Shown here piece after piece: positions 1 through 9,613 of a stretch of 55,922 nt of DNA. The DNA is taken from the NCBI GenBank assembly GCA_028719205.1, contig JAQUKH010000015.1, forward strand, positions 1 to 55,922. The letters run 5' to 3'. The DNA is from a bacterium (GTDB taxonomy: Bacteria > JACRDZ01 > JAQUKH01). The position numbers and the translations under genes were made by a program. Below the pieces are notes generated by a model. That model made no database searches, was not told where the DNA came from, and saw only the letters and a program-made list of their open reading frames with translations. Position 1 is the stretch's first letter. Every line of letters starts with the position of its first letter.

Positions 1-2
1 GG

Positions 3-914
3 TTTCTAAGTATACCGCCTGAAAGGCTGATAAAGACACTTTTTTATAAAATTGACAAAGAACTGGTGGCTGTTCTTATTCGCGGGGACCTGATCTTAAA
101 TGAGGCGAAATTATCAAATCATTTTGGCGGGAAAGAAGTAGCGCTCGCGAAAGAAGAAGAAATAATTGGAGTTACCGGGTCTCCGGTTGGTTTTATAGGG
201 CCTGTTGGTTTGAAGGATATAAAGATCCTGGGTGACCGGTCAATTGAGAAAATAGTTAATGGTGCCGCCGGCGCGAATAAAAAAGATAAACATATAATAA
301 ATGTAAATTATAAAAGAGATTTTTCAGCAAATGAGCTGATCGATCTTGTAAAAGTCAAATCGGGTGATATGTGCCCGCGATGCCGTGGAAAACTTGAGAT
401 CGTAAAAGGGATCGAGGTCGGGCATGTTTTTAAGTTGGGGCTTAAATACAGCAAAGCGCTTAAAGCGGTTTTTCTTGATGAAGACGGCAAGGAAAAATTT
501 ATTGTTATGGGATGTTATGGAATAGGGGTAAGCAGGACAGCCGCCGCGGCGATCGAACAGAATCATGATAAGGATGGAATAATCTGGCCTATGCCTTTGG
601 CGCCTTACCAGGTTCTTATCACGCTTTTGGATGTTTCCGATGAGATGACAAAAAAATTGGCGGAGAGTTGTTATCAGGAACTTATTCAAAGCGGTATTGA
701 AGTTTTATTTGACGATCGCAACGAAAAACCGGGAGTAAAATTTAAGGATGCGGACCTGATCGGGATTCCTATAAGAATAACGATCGGCGCTAAACGGGCA
801 GTTAATAATGAGGTTGATATAAGGTTGCGGAATACCGGTGAAGTTAAGATAGCAAAAACAACAGATTTACTGAGTGAGGTAAATAAAATTATTTTGCAAA
901 GCAAGGGGGCATGA
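3..914 (+). CDS. proS: Prolyl-tRNA synthetase, C-terminal part (cut by window edge)
   Basis: Charges tRNA-Pro with proline in the cytoplasm. The reading frame is open from base 3, so the GTG at 66 is internal and the gene begins outside the window. Visible parts are the end of the inserted editing domain (VLIRGDLILNEAK, then TGSPVGFIGPVGL), the class II motif 3 region (MGCYGIGVSR) and the C-terminal anticodon-binding domain. The cysteines in DMCPRCRGKLE resemble a small metal-binding knuckle near the editing/catalytic junction. The stop codon overlaps the rimP start as ATGA, so this gene leads the rimP-nusA-infB operon. Family assignment is secure; the full length is not visible. Confidence 0.95.
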   Translation, partial: FLSIPPERLIKTLFYKIDKELVAVLIRGDLILNEAKLSNHFGGKEVALAKEEEIIGVTGSPVGFIGPVGLKDIKILGDRSIEKIVNGAAGANKKDKHIINVNYKRDFSANELIDLVKVKSGDMCPRCRGKLEIVKGIEVGHVFKLGLKYSKALKAVFLDEDGKEKFIVMGCYGIGVSRTAAAAIEQNHDKDGIIWPMPLAPYQVLITLLDVSDEMTKKLAESCYQELIQSGIEVLFDDRNEKPGVKFKDADLIGIPIRITIGAKRAVNNEVDIRLRNTGEVKIAKTTDLLSEVNKIILQSKGA

Positions 915-921
915 CCCCTTG
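902..921. promoter_or_regulatory. Hairpin enclosing the rimP Shine-Dalgarno and start
   Basis: The seven bases CAAGGGG (902-908) are perfectly complementary to CCCCTTG (915-921). The 6-base loop contains the proS stop and the rimP ATG. In RNA the stem would hide the GGGG ribosome-binding sequence until a ribosome finishing proS melts it, which would couple translation. This role is inferred from pairing only. Confidence 0.45.
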
Positions 922-1405
922 TCCGGAATTGTTTATGTTTGATAAAGAAGCTTTAGAAAAAATAAAAGAAATTATCCGGCCGGTTATTGAAGGAGATAAC
1001 CTGGAATTTGTGGGTATTGAGTTTAAAGTAGAATGCGGGCGCAAGATCTTAAGAATTTTTATTGATAAAGAAAATGGCGTTAATGTGGAAGATTGTGCTA
1101 AAATAAGCGGCAGGATAGATTCTTTATTAGATAGCTGTGCTTTTGTTTCCGGAAGTTATTGCCTTGAGGTTTCCTCTCCCGGGCTTGACAGGCCTTTGTT
1201 TGGAGAACCGGATTTTAAAAAATTCGAAGGCAGCCTTGTTAAAATTAAGATTAGCCACGCGATAGACGGGCAGAAAAATTTTATCGGATATTTAAGAGGT
1301 TGTAAGGATCAGAATATAATATTGGAAGAAAAATGTTCGGGAAAAAATTTTGAGATAAATCTGAGTAATATTTCAAAGGCAAAATTAGAAATAGATGTAT
1401 TGTAG
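911..1405 (+). CDS. rimP: Ribosome maturation factor RimP
   Basis: Assists 30S subunit assembly. The protein is 164 residues, close to the usual RimP length. It has the N-terminal VIEGDNLEFVGIEFK region, the conserved LEVSSPGLDRPL segment at about residues 91-102, and a C-terminal SH3-like domain that includes FIGYLRG. The ATG at 911 overlaps the proS stop and has AGGGGG just upstream. A second ATG at 935 would remove the first eight residues and starts closer to the usual RimP N-terminus, so the start is uncertain. The order proS-rimP-nusA-infB is a classic translation operon. Confidence 0.93.
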   Translation: MTPCPELFMFDKEALEKIKEIIRPVIEGDNLEFVGIEFKVECGRKILRIFIDKENGVNVEDCAKISGRIDSLLDSCAFVSGSYCLEVSSPGLDRPLFGEPDFKKFEGSLVKIKISHAIDGQKNFIGYLRGCKDQNIILEEKCSGKNFEINLSNISKAKLEIDVL

Positions 1406-1425
1406 GGGTTCAAAATTTTGAACCC
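1406..1425. repeat. Perfect 20-bp palindrome between rimP and nusA
   Basis: Right after the rimP stop, GGGTTCAAAA is followed immediately by its exact complement TTTTGAACCC with no loop. It lies 25 bases before the nusA ATG. It could be a protein-binding site or a weak RNA hairpin. No T-run follows, so it is not a typical terminator. Confidence 0.6.
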
Positions 1426-1450
1426 TTATGAAGTATCACGGGAGACAGAG

Positions 1451-2803
1451 ATGACTGATAAGTTAGTTGAAGCGTTAGAGCAGTTAGGCAGGGAAAGAGG
1501 TTTGGATCGCGAGGTTCTGATAAATACCTTGCATGTAGCTTTTTTATCCGCCGCGAAAAAGACTTTTGGATATATCATTAAAGCCAGCAGCCTTGAGATC
1601 AAAGAGGATGCGGACGGCCATATTAGTGTCAATTGGATAAAAAAAGTCGTTGATGATCCTAAAGAATTTTTTGAGATAGACCTGAAAACCGCCAAAAAGA
1701 TAGATCCGGAAGTAAAATTAGGTGATGAAGTTAAGGTCGCGTTATCTCCCGCGGATTTTACAAGGACCGCGGCCCAGACGACAAAGCAGATAGTTATCCA
1801 GAGGATCAAAGAGGCGGAGAGAGATAATATTTATAAGGAGATCAAGAAAAAAGAAGGCGATATCATTACCGGGAATGTTGAGAAAATAGAACGGAATTAT
1901 ATTAATATATTGTTAGGAAAAGTAGAGGGTGTTTTATCTTATAGAGAACAGGTAAAGAATGAAAAATATATGGTGGGTGACAGAATAAAGGTGTATGTGG
2001 TTGAGGTTGTTAAATCGAGTAAAGGCCTTCAGGTAAAACTCTCGCGGTCTCATCCCGGATTAGTAAGAAGGCTTTTTGAGCTGGAGGTTCCCGAGATCGG
2101 GGAAAAGACCGTAGAAATAAAAAATATAGTTCGTGAACCCGGAGAGAGGACAAAAATAGCGGTTTATACTAAAAACGCGAATATTGATCCGGTTGGGGCA
2201 TGTGTAGGTATGAAAGGGAGCCGGATACAAGCTATTACGAAGGAATTAAGAAATGAAAAATTGGATATTATACAATGGTCGGAAAATGATACCGAGTTTA
2301 TTATCCATGCTTTAAGCCCCGCGAAAATAACCAGAGTGATACTGGACAGGGAGACTAAACGGGCCTTAGTCATAGTTCCGAATGACCAGTTATCGCTTGC
2401 TATCGGCAAAAAGGGACAGAATGCGAGGCTCAGCGCGAGGTTGACTAATTGGAGAATTGATGTAAAAAATGAAGATGAATTTAAAGAGGTTCAGCGCCAG
2501 ACTTTGAGCAAGATATTTAAAGATAACCCGGATACGCAGGAAGATGTGTCATTATCTTCACTCGAGGGTATAGGCGAAAAAACCATTCACAGGCTCGAGG
2601 CGGCCGGAATGCACAACCTTTCAGATATTAAAAAGGCCGGAATAGAGCAACTTGAGACTATTGAGGGAATCGGAAAAAAGACTGCGGAAAAACTTTTACA
2701 TATGGCTGAAGAAAATACAGGTACTGAAAAGCAGGAGCCTGAGGCGGAAAAAGAGGCGGATGATAAAAAGGATGACAATTCCGGGGCAGAATTTAATAAA
2801 TAG
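1451..2803 (+). CDS. nusA: Transcription termination/antitermination factor NusA
   Basis: Binds RNA polymerase and controls pausing, termination and antitermination. The order is an N-terminal polymerase-binding domain, an S1 domain at about residues 130-200 (GNVEKIERNYINILLG), two KH domains (GACVGMKGSRIQAI and LAIGKKGQNARLSARL) and a C-terminal helix-hairpin-helix region (LEGIGEKTIHRLEAAG, then IEGIGKKTAEKL) with an acidic tail. The start at ATG 1451 is chosen because GGGAGA sits just upstream. An upstream TTG at 1418 lies inside a palindrome and lacks a ribosome site. The protein has 450 residues. It overlaps nothing and is followed 16 bases later by infB. Confidence 0.96.
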   Translation: MTDKLVEALEQLGRERGLDREVLINTLHVAFLSAAKKTFGYIIKASSLEIKEDADGHISVNWIKKVVDDPKEFFEIDLKTAKKIDPEVKLGDEVKVALSPADFTRTAAQTTKQIVIQRIKEAERDNIYKEIKKKEGDIITGNVEKIERNYINILLGKVEGVLSYREQVKNEKYMVGDRIKVYVVEVVKSSKGLQVKLSRSHPGLVRRLFELEVPEIGEKTVEIKNIVREPGERTKIAVYTKNANIDPVGACVGMKGSRIQAITKELRNEKLDIIQWSENDTEFIIHALSPAKITRVILDRETKRALVIVPNDQLSLAIGKKGQNARLSARLTNWRIDVKNEDEFKEVQRQTLSKIFKDNPDTQEDVSLSSLEGIGEKTIHRLEAAGMHNLSDIKKAGIEQLETIEGIGKKTAEKLLHMAEENTGTEKQEPEAEKEADDKKDDNSGAEFNK

Positions 2804-2819
2804 AAAAAAGGCAGGTATA

Positions 2820-4919
2820 ATGAGGGTTCACGAGTTAGCTAAAAAAATAAATGTTCCAAGCAAAAAACTTATTGACGGGCTTAGGCAGTTAGGTGTTGAC
2901 ATTAAGAGCCATATGAGTGTTCTATCTGAGGACACGATCCAGATGGTTCTTACTGCTATGAATGATGAGAAAAAGAAAATCAGTGAGCCCGTTAAAGCGA
3001 AACCGGTTAAGGAAACAAAAATTTCTCCTGTTACTAAAGCTATTCCCAAAGTCTCAAAAAAAGAACCTCTGAAAAAAACGGAAACTGAAGAGCAGATAAC
3101 CGAAGACATATCTGAAAAAAAAGAAATTCTGAAAGAAACAGCGAAAAAAGAAGAAATAAAAGAGAAAAAGAATGTCTTAAAAATCAGCGGGGATTATATT
3201 ATTGTAAGTGAATTAGCGAATAAATTAAATAAAGAACCTTCCGAGGTTATTAAAAAATTAATTGATTTTGGCGTCATGGCAGCTATTAACCAGCGGATAG
3301 ATATGGATACCGCGGGAACAATTGCCGCTGAATATGGATTTGAAATAGAATCAGCACCTCTTTTTGGAGAGGAAATTATTGTAAAAGAAGAAAAAGAAGA
3401 TCCCGCTAAATTAAAACACAGGGCTCCTATCGTGACAATTATGGGGCATGTTGATCACGGTAAAACAAAACTTCTTGACGCTATCAGAAAAACCAATGTT
3501 GTCGATCAGGAATCAGGCGGTATTACACAGCATATCGGGGCATATCATGTAAAATCAGATAAAGGAACTATAGTTTTTCTTGATACACCGGGCCATGAGG
3601 CATTTACCGCGATGCGCGCGAGGGGAGCAAAGGTTACTGATATTGTTATTTTAGTTGTCGCCGCGGATGATGGAGTAATGCCTCAGACAAAAGAGGCTAT
3701 TGACCACGCTAAAGCGGCTAATGTGCCGATAATCGTGGCTATCAATAAAATAGATAAAAAAGAAGCTAATCCGATGCGGGTAAAACAACAGCTTAGTGAT
3801 TACGGATTAAGCCCTGAGGATTGGGGCGGAAAAACAATTTTTGTGGAAGTTTCAGCCTTGATGAAAAAAGGTATTTCAGAACTGTTGGATATGATCCTTC
3901 TTCAGGCAGAGATGCTGGAATTAAAAGCTAATCCGGATCGCCCTGCTAAAGGGACCATAATTGAGGCTTCAATGGATAAAAAACGCGGTGTTATTGCCAC
4001 AGTTCTTATCCAGCAGGGAACGCTTCATGTAGGTGATCCGTTCATCAGCGGGCATTGTTTTGGAAAAGTGAAGGCAATGGTTGATGATTGGGGAAAAAGA
4101 TTGAAAGAAGCGGGCCCGTCAACGCCTGTTCAAATAATGGGAATTTCAGAATTGCCTCAGGCCGGAGACCTGTTCTATGTCGTGAATGATGAAAAAACGG
4201 CCCGTCAGATAGGTATAAAACGCAGAGAGATGGATCGTGAAAGAGGCCTTGGGGAAAAAGGGCATATTAAACTGGGTGAGGTATTCAGCAAGATCCAGCA
4301 GGGTGATATGAAGGGCCTTAATATTGTAATTAAGGCGGACGTGCAAGGTTCGATCGAGGCTTTGCAGGGGTCATTAGAACAACTCTCTACTCCAAAGGTT
4401 AAGCTCAATGTTATCCATAGCGGAGTGGGAGCAATTACTGAAAGCGATGTTTTGCTGGCGTCCGCGTCAAACGCGATCATTATAGGATTTACTGTCCGTC
4501 CCGAACCGAAAGTTAATGATCTTGCGGTAAGAGAAGGTATTGATATAAGGCTGTATAGGATCATATATGATATTATTGACGATGTCCGCAAGGCAATGGT
4601 AGGATTATTAGACCCGAAATTTAAAGAAGTAGTTTCCGGCAGGGCTGAGATCAGAGAAGTATTTCGTATTCCAAAGGGGAACATAGCGGGGGTATATATA
4701 ACTGACGGTAAAGTTACAAGGTCCTCTTTTGTCAGATTGCTTAGAGATAATGTTGTTGTGTTTGAAGGTACGATTTCATCTCTTAAAAGATTTAAGGAAG
4801 ACGCGAAAGAAGTGTCTGCCGGATATGAATGCGGGCTGGGCCTTGAAAATTATAATGATATTAAACAAGGCGATATTCTTGAGTTCTATGTTAAAGAAAC
4901 AGTAGCGCAGGAATTGTAA
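2820..4919 (+). CDS. infB: Translation initiation factor IF-2
   Basis: GTPase that brings initiator tRNA to the 30S subunit. The start at ATG 2820 has AGGCAGG upstream and begins with the IF2N motif [19 protein letters not shown] second IF2N-like helix bundle follows a lysine-rich linker ([19 protein letters not shown]). The G domain starts near residue 200 with GHVDHGKT, then DTPGHEAF and NKID. Domains II to IV follow, ending near [12 protein letters not shown]. At 699 residues it is a short IF-2 with a reduced N-terminal region. An open frame runs upstream to 2652 but overlaps nusA and is rejected as an extension. Confidence 0.97.
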   Translation: MRVHELAKKINVPSKKLIDGLRQLGVDIKSHMSVLSEDTIQMVLTAMNDEKKKISEPVKAKPVKETKISPVTKAIPKVSKKEPLKKTETEEQITEDISEKKEILKETAKKEEIKEKKNVLKISGDYIIVSELANKLNKEPSEVIKKLIDFGVMAAINQRIDMDTAGTIAAEYGFEIESAPLFGEEIIVKEEKEDPAKLKHRAPIVTIMGHVDHGKTKLLDAIRKTNVVDQESGGITQHIGAYHVKSDKGTIVFLDTPGHEAFTAMRARGAKVTDIVILVVAADDGVMPQTKEAIDHAKAANVPIIVAINKIDKKEANPMRVKQQLSDYGLSPEDWGGKTIFVEVSALMKKGISELLDMILLQAEMLELKANPDRPAKGTIIEASMDKKRGVIATVLIQQGTLHVGDPFISGHCFGKVKAMVDDWGKRLKEAGPSTPVQIMGISELPQAGDLFYVVNDEKTARQIGIKRREMDRERGLGEKGHIKLGEVFSKIQQGDMKGLNIVIKADVQGSIEALQGSLEQLSTPKVKLNVIHSGVGAITESDVLLASASNAIIIGFTVRPEPKVNDLAVREGIDIRLYRIIYDIIDDVRKAMVGLLDPKFKEVVSGRAEIREVFRIPKGNIAGVYITDGKVTRSSFVRLLRDNVVVFEGTISSLKRFKEDAKEVSAGYECGLGLENYNDIKQGDILEFYVKETVAQEL

Positions 4920-4925
4920 TTAAAA

Positions 4926-5282
4926 ATGAAATCGATTAGATTAGAAAAAATTAATTCACTTTTACGCGAAGAGATAGGCAGTATTATCCAGAGAGACCTG
5001 AAAGATCCAAGAATAGGGTTTGTTTCAGTTCTTGAGGTCAGGACCAGCCCGGACCTTCGCGAAGCCAGGGTTTTTGTCAGTATTTTTGCCGATGAGGAAA
5101 ATAAACGGAAAACAATTAAAGGCTTAAAAAGCGCATCCGGATTTATTCATAAAGAAATTAAAGACAGGTTGAGGTTAAGGAATATCCCGAACATTATTTT
5201 TGAATTGGATGATTCCATTGAAAAGGGCGCGCATATTTTGGAATTAATAGATAAAATTTCCCGGGAAGAAAAGATAGAATAA
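4926..5282 (+). CDS. rbfA: 30S ribosome-binding factor RbfA
   Basis: Small KH-fold protein that binds 16S rRNA and helps late 30S maturation, especially under cold stress. It is 118 residues long, normal for the family. Typical features are INSLLREEIGSIIQRDLKDP near the N-terminus and the core FVSVLEVRTSPDLREARVFV. It lies 6 bases after infB, and its stop overlaps the next ATG as TAATG, which points to translational coupling. Confidence 0.95.
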   Translation: MKSIRLEKINSLLREEIGSIIQRDLKDPRIGFVSVLEVRTSPDLREARVFVSIFADEENKRKTIKGLKSASGFIHKEIKDRLRLRNIPNIIFELDDSIEKGAHILELIDKISREEKIE

Positions 5283-6256
5283 TGAACGCGTTAAGAGTCA
5301 TTGCAGAAACGATTAAAAAAGGCAGCAGCTTTTTATTTGTAAGCCATATAAATCCTGATGGGGATTCCATTGGTTCACAGTTAGCTCTTGGGAAAGTCTT
5401 GGAAGGTTTCGGGAAAAAGGTAACTATTTTAAATCAGCATCCGGTTCCGGATATATATAATTTTCTTTATGGAAGCGGGAAGATAAAAAATGAAATTTCA
5501 CCTTCGGAAAGTTTTGATATCGCTGTTGTTCTGGACGCGAGCGATAAAAATCGCTTAGGGGATGTGGTTAATAAAGCCCTGGAGAAGGTTCCTTTTATAA
5601 TAAATTTGGATCATCATGTAAGCAACAATAAGTTCGGGCAATTGCAGTATTTAAACCAGCAGGCGTCAGCCACAGCTGTTATTGTTTATGATCTGATTGT
5701 TCTTTTAAACGGAAAGATAGACAAAGATATCGCGGAATGCCTTTACACGGGTATTTTGACTGATACAGGTTCGTTCCATTATTTAAATACAGACGCTAAA
5801 AGTCATCAGGTGGTGGCCGAAATCCTTAAATATGGAATAAGTCCGAACAAGATCTATGAAGAAATATATGAGATCTTTAATTTAGTTTCAATAAAACTTT
5901 TAGGTTTGGCATTGTCAAGTATTGAGATGGATAAGACGGGAAAGATTGCCTGGATGAAAATAAGGAAAAGTGATTTTAATCTTTCCAGCCTCACCAACGG
6001 AGAAACGGAAGGTTTTATTAATTATGTTCAGATGTTAAAAGGTGTAAAAGTTTCTCTTTTCTTTAAAGAACTGGTGAATGATAAGAAGCAATTGGTAACT
6101 AAGGTAAGTTTTCGTTCCAAAGAGGATGTAGACGTAAATAAGATCGCAAGCGGGTTTAATGGCGGCGGGCACGCGCATGCCGCCGGTTGTGTAGTTTTGG
6201 GTGATATGGATACCGCGTTGGATAAGGTTATTAAGGAAGTGGAGAAATACATTTAG
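5282..6256 (+). CDS. nrnA: DHH-family oligoribonuclease / pAp phosphatase NrnA
   Basis: Degrades nanoRNAs and probably dephosphorylates pAp. This links it to pnp in the same operon, because it clears the short products left by exonucleases. The DHH phosphoesterase motifs are present: HINPDGDSIGS at about residues 21-31, VVLDASD, DHHVSNNKFG near residue 109 and the DHHA1 substrate-binding motif GGGHAHAAG near the end. At 324 residues it has normal length. It overlaps rbfA by one base and truB by one base. The substrate preference is taken from the family. Confidence 0.93.
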   Translation: MNALRVIAETIKKGSSFLFVSHINPDGDSIGSQLALGKVLEGFGKKVTILNQHPVPDIYNFLYGSGKIKNEISPSESFDIAVVLDASDKNRLGDVVNKALEKVPFIINLDHHVSNNKFGQLQYLNQQASATAVIVYDLIVLLNGKIDKDIAECLYTGILTDTGSFHYLNTDAKSHQVVAEILKYGISPNKIYEEIYEIFNLVSIKLLGLALSSIEMDKTGKIAWMKIRKSDFNLSSLTNGETEGFINYVQMLKGVKVSLFFKELVNDKKQLVTKVSFRSKEDVDVNKIASGFNGGGHAHAAGCVVLGDMDTALDKVIKEVEKYI

Positions 6257-7149
6257 TGGATGGTATTCTAAATATTAATAAGCCCGCGGGAATGACATCT
6301 CATGATGTTGTTGATTATATTAGAAGAATTACTAATATAGAAAAGGTTGGGCATACGGGTACGTTAGATCCTGACGCGACCGGAGTTTTACCGGTATGTA
6401 TCGGGCGGGCTACAAAGATCGTTCAGTTCCTGATAAATGAGAATAAGTCTTACAGAGTAACTTTATTACTCGGTGTTTCTACAAGTACTCAGGATATTTC
6501 AGGGAACGTTGTAAAAGAAGTTAAAAATTTTAATATTACTCAGAAAGATATCGAAGATATATTAATTTCTTTTACAGGGGATATCGAACAGATTCCGCCT
6601 ATGGTTTCGGCTTTGCGTATAAATGGGAAAAGGTTATATAAGTTAGCCCGCCAAGGCAAAGAGGTGGAAAGAGAAGCCAGAAAGATTACTATTTACAAAA
6701 TAGGCCTTTTGGAAGTAAAATTACCTTATGTAAGCCTCGAGATCGATTGTTCAAAAGGAACTTATGTAAGAACTCTATGTTCTGATATCGGAGACCGGCT
6801 TGGAATGGGTGCTTGTCTTTATGATCTTGTCAGAACAAGATCGGGGAGATTTGATCTTAATAACGCGGTTGGATTAAAAGATATAAAAGATATAGAAACT
6901 TTAAAAAATAATTTAAAGCAAATGAATGAGGTGCTTGATCATTTGCCGATGATCAGGGCATTGTCAGGCGGAATAAAATTGCTCAGGCTTGGAAAGCCTC
7001 TGACGGAAAATAATATTTCCTTTTTTCCCGGTATATCAGGTACTCAGAATTTATATCGTTTATATCAGGATAAAAGTCCGGAGCTTTTGGGTATAGTTGA
7101 AAAAGTTTCTAAGGAGGGTAAAATTTTTAAGATCGTAAAATGGTTATAA
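6256..7149 (+). CDS. truB: tRNA pseudouridine(55) synthase TruB
   Basis: Makes the T-loop pseudouridine at tRNA position 55. The N-terminus reads MDGILNINKPAGMTSHDVV and carries the catalytic aspartate in HTGTLDPDATGVLP at about residues 33-46. The segment YVRTLCSDIG marks the second core motif. The start is GTG at 6256, overlapping the nrnA TAG. The C-terminal part is divergent and lacks a clear PUA signature. The protein has 297 residues. Its place between rbfA/nrnA and rpsO is the common bacterial arrangement. Confidence 0.95.
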   Translation: MDGILNINKPAGMTSHDVVDYIRRITNIEKVGHTGTLDPDATGVLPVCIGRATKIVQFLINENKSYRVTLLLGVSTSTQDISGNVVKEVKNFNITQKDIEDILISFTGDIEQIPPMVSALRINGKRLYKLARQGKEVEREARKITIYKIGLLEVKLPYVSLEIDCSKGTYVRTLCSDIGDRLGMGACLYDLVRTRSGRFDLNNAVGLKDIKDIETLKNNLKQMNEVLDHLPMIRALSGGIKLLRLGKPLTENNISFFPGISGTQNLYRLYQDKSPELLGIVEKVSKEGKIFKIVKWL

Positions 7150-7191
7150 TTAAAAATTGGGGTTTAATTTTCAGGAAAGGAAGGAGTTTTT

Positions 7192-7461
7192 ATGTCATTA
7201 ACTAAAGAAGTAAAAAAAGAAGTCGTTGAAAAATTTAAAAAACATGATAAAGATACTGGATCTGTGGAGGTTCAAATTGCTTTGTTGACCCAGAGGGTAA
7301 ATGAGTTGACAGAGCATTTTAAAGCTCACATCAAAGACCATCATTCAAGGCGGGGGCTTTTAAAAATAGTCGGCCAGAGGAGAAGGCTGTTAAATTATCT
7401 GCAGCAGAAAGATCAGGCCAAGTATCAGGAGATCATTAATAAATTAAATATTAGAAAATAA
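7192..7461 (+). CDS. rpsO: 30S ribosomal protein S15
   Basis: Binds 16S rRNA early in 30S assembly. The 89-residue protein matches the standard S15 length and pattern, with [20 protein letters not shown] and the rRNA-binding [25 protein letters not shown] lies five bases before the ATG. The 42-base gap from truB could host an S15 autoregulatory site, as in other bacteria, but no recognisable structure was seen. pnp follows, the usual rpsO-pnp pair. Confidence 0.97.
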   Translation: MSLTKEVKKEVVEKFKKHDKDTGSVEVQIALLTQRVNELTEHFKAHIKDHHSRRGLLKIVGQRRRLLNYLQQKDQAKYQEIINKLNIRK

Positions 7462-7504
7462 AAATAGCAATAAGTAGTTAGTGTCGAATAGAAAAGGAAA
7501 AAAT

Positions 7505-9613
7505 ATGAAAAAAATGGAATTGGAATTAGGCGGTAAAAAGTTGATCATTGAGGTAGGGCATCTGGCCAAACAGGCCAATGGCGCGGCGTTAGTCAGATAT
7601 GGAGATACTGTTCTTTTAACTACAGTGGTAATGGCAAAGGAACCAAAAAAGGATATAGATTTTTTCCCTTTATCAGTTGAATACAAGGAAAGGACTTATG
7701 CCGCGGGTAAGATACCCGGAGGTTTTTTTAAACGGGAAGGCCGGCCGACGACAAAAGAAATACTTACATGCCGCCTGGTTGACAGGCCGCTCCGTCCGCT
7801 TTTCCCGAAAGGTTTTAAACATGATGTGCAGATCGTTCCTATGGTGCTTTCCGTGGACGGGGTCAATCCGCCGGATATATTATCTATTATTGGCGCGTCA
7901 GCCGCTCTTACTTTTTCAGATATACCTTTTTATGGGCCGGTCGGCGCTGTAAGAGTTGGAAGGGTTAATGACCAGTTTATTTTAAATCCGGGTTATGAAG
8001 ATATGGCAAAAAGCAGTTTAAATATTGTTATTGCCGGTAAAAAAGATGCTGTTTTGATGATAGAAGCTGAAGCAAATGAGGTTGCGGAAGAGGTTATTAT
8101 TGACGCGATAAATTTCGCCAAACCTTTTATTACGAATATTATAAAGTTCCAGGAAGAATTTGCCAGAGAAGTCGGCAAGGCTAAGAGAGAAGTGATAATT
8201 TCCTCAATATCTGAAGATATAAAAACTAAGGTTGATAACTTTGCGCGGGAAAAAATGAAGAAGGCTCTTGATACTTCAGATAAAAATCTTATGAAGGAGA
8301 ATTTATCAAATCTTGAAAAAGAGGCGATGGAGCATTTTAAATCCGGTTTTAGCGAAGATGAAAAAGGTGAATTGATAATAAATAATATTCTTGAGGAAAT
8401 GGAGAAGGGAATAGTCAGGAATAAGATCTTAAATGAATCAAAAAGGACGGATGGACGTTCTTTAACAGATATCCGCCAGATAACCTGCGAGGTAGGAGTA
8501 TTGCCGAGGACTCATGGTTCAGGCCTTTTTACACGCGGACAAACACAGAGTTTATCCGTCGTTACGCTTGGAACAACGCAGGATGAACAAAGAATGGATG
8601 ATCTTGAAGGTGAATCTACCGAATCTTTTATGCTGCATTATAATTTTCCTCCTTTCAGTGTGGGTGAAGTCGGAAGATTCTCGGGGCCCGGAAGAAGGGA
8701 GATCGGCCATGGCGCGCTGGCTCAAAAAGCTCTTAAGTCTATTTTGCCTACGTCAGATAAATTTCCTTATACGATCAGGCTCGTGTCGGAAATTTTGGAA
8801 TCAAACGGTTCATCATCCATGGCTACGGTATGCGCCGGGACATTGAGCCTTATGGACGCGGGTGTTCCTATAAAATCTCCTGTTGCGGGTATAGCGATGG
8901 GATTAATCAAAGAAGGCAATAAAGTAGCGATACTTTCTGATATTCTCGGACAGGAAGACCATCTGGGCGATATGGATTTTAAAGTCGCGGGAACCAGAAA
9001 CGGCATAACAGCCTTACAGATGGATATAAAAATAGACGGGCTTGATGAAAGTATTATGAAGACCGCGCTGAGCCAGGCAAAAGCAGGAAGATTATTCATA
9101 CTTGGAAAAATGGAAGAGGTAATTTCAAAACCAAGAGCTGATATATCGAATTACGCGCCGAGAATAATAATAATCCAGATCGATCAGGCGAAGATCAAAG
9201 ATGTTATCGGGCCCGGAGGGAAGATCATCAGGGGAATTATTGAGCAGACGGGAGTAGAGATAGATATCAAGGATAGCGGACAGGTTTATATATCATCTGT
9301 GAGCGTGGAATCAGCGAAGATGGCGCAGGATATGGTGGAATATCTTACCCGTGATGTGAATATCGGTGAAATATATACCGGAAAAGTTACCCGGGTAGTT
9401 AATTTCGGAGCCTTTGTCGAGATCCTTCCCGGAAAAGAAGGATTGGTCCATGTTTCCCAGTTGGCGGACCATCATGTTAAAAATGTTGAAGATATTGTGA
9501 AAGAAGGCGATGAGATTTTAGTTAAGGTAATAGAGATTGACAATCAGGGAAGAATTAATTTAAGCAGAAAAGCCGCTCTCACACCCGAAAAATTAAGGGA
9601 TGAAAAAAAGTAG
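7505..9613 (+). CDS. pnp: Polyribonucleotide nucleotidyltransferase (PNPase)
   Basis: Phosphorolytic 3'-5' exoribonuclease of the RNA degradosome. The ATG at 7505 (AAGGAA upstream) is preferred over a GTG at 7481 that would add eight residues. Order: first RNase PH domain, helical domain, second RNase PH domain (from about residue 305, with TRGQTQSLSVVTLGT), a KH domain (GPGGKIIRGIIEQTG) and a C-terminal S1 domain (YTGKVTRVVNFGAFVEI). The length of 702 residues is normal. The last 14 bases overlap the next gene. Confidence 0.97.
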   Translation: MKKMELELGGKKLIIEVGHLAKQANGAALVRYGDTVLLTTVVMAKEPKKDIDFFPLSVEYKERTYAAGKIPGGFFKREGRPTTKEILTCRLVDRPLRPLFPKGFKHDVQIVPMVLSVDGVNPPDILSIIGASAALTFSDIPFYGPVGAVRVGRVNDQFILNPGYEDMAKSSLNIVIAGKKDAVLMIEAEANEVAEEVIIDAINFAKPFITNIIKFQEEFAREVGKAKREVIISSISEDIKTKVDNFAREKMKKALDTSDKNLMKENLSNLEKEAMEHFKSGFSEDEKGELIINNILEEMEKGIVRNKILNESKRTDGRSLTDIRQITCEVGVLPRTHGSGLFTRGQTQSLSVVTLGTTQDEQRMDDLEGESTESFMLHYNFPPFSVGEVGRFSGPGRREIGHGALAQKALKSILPTSDKFPYTIRLVSEILESNGSSSMATVCAGTLSLMDAGVPIKSPVAGIAMGLIKEGNKVAILSDILGQEDHLGDMDFKVAGTRNGITALQMDIKIDGLDESIMKTALSQAKAGRLFILGKMEEVISKPRADISNYAPRIIIIQIDQAKIKDVIGPGGKIIRGIIEQTGVEIDIKDSGQVYISSVSVESAKMAQDMVEYLTRDVNIGEIYTGKVTRVVNFGAFVEILPGKEGLVHVSQLADHHVKNVEDIVKEGDEILVKVIEIDNQGRINLSRKAALTPEKLRDEKK

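Noticed and set aside
2652-2819. Upstream extension of infB to 2652
   Set aside because: It overlaps nusA in another frame, and the conserved IF-2 N-terminus begins at 2820 after a good ribosome site.
7677-7952. Plus-strand open frame inside pnp
   Set aside because: It is a shadow in another frame of a strongly conserved gene.
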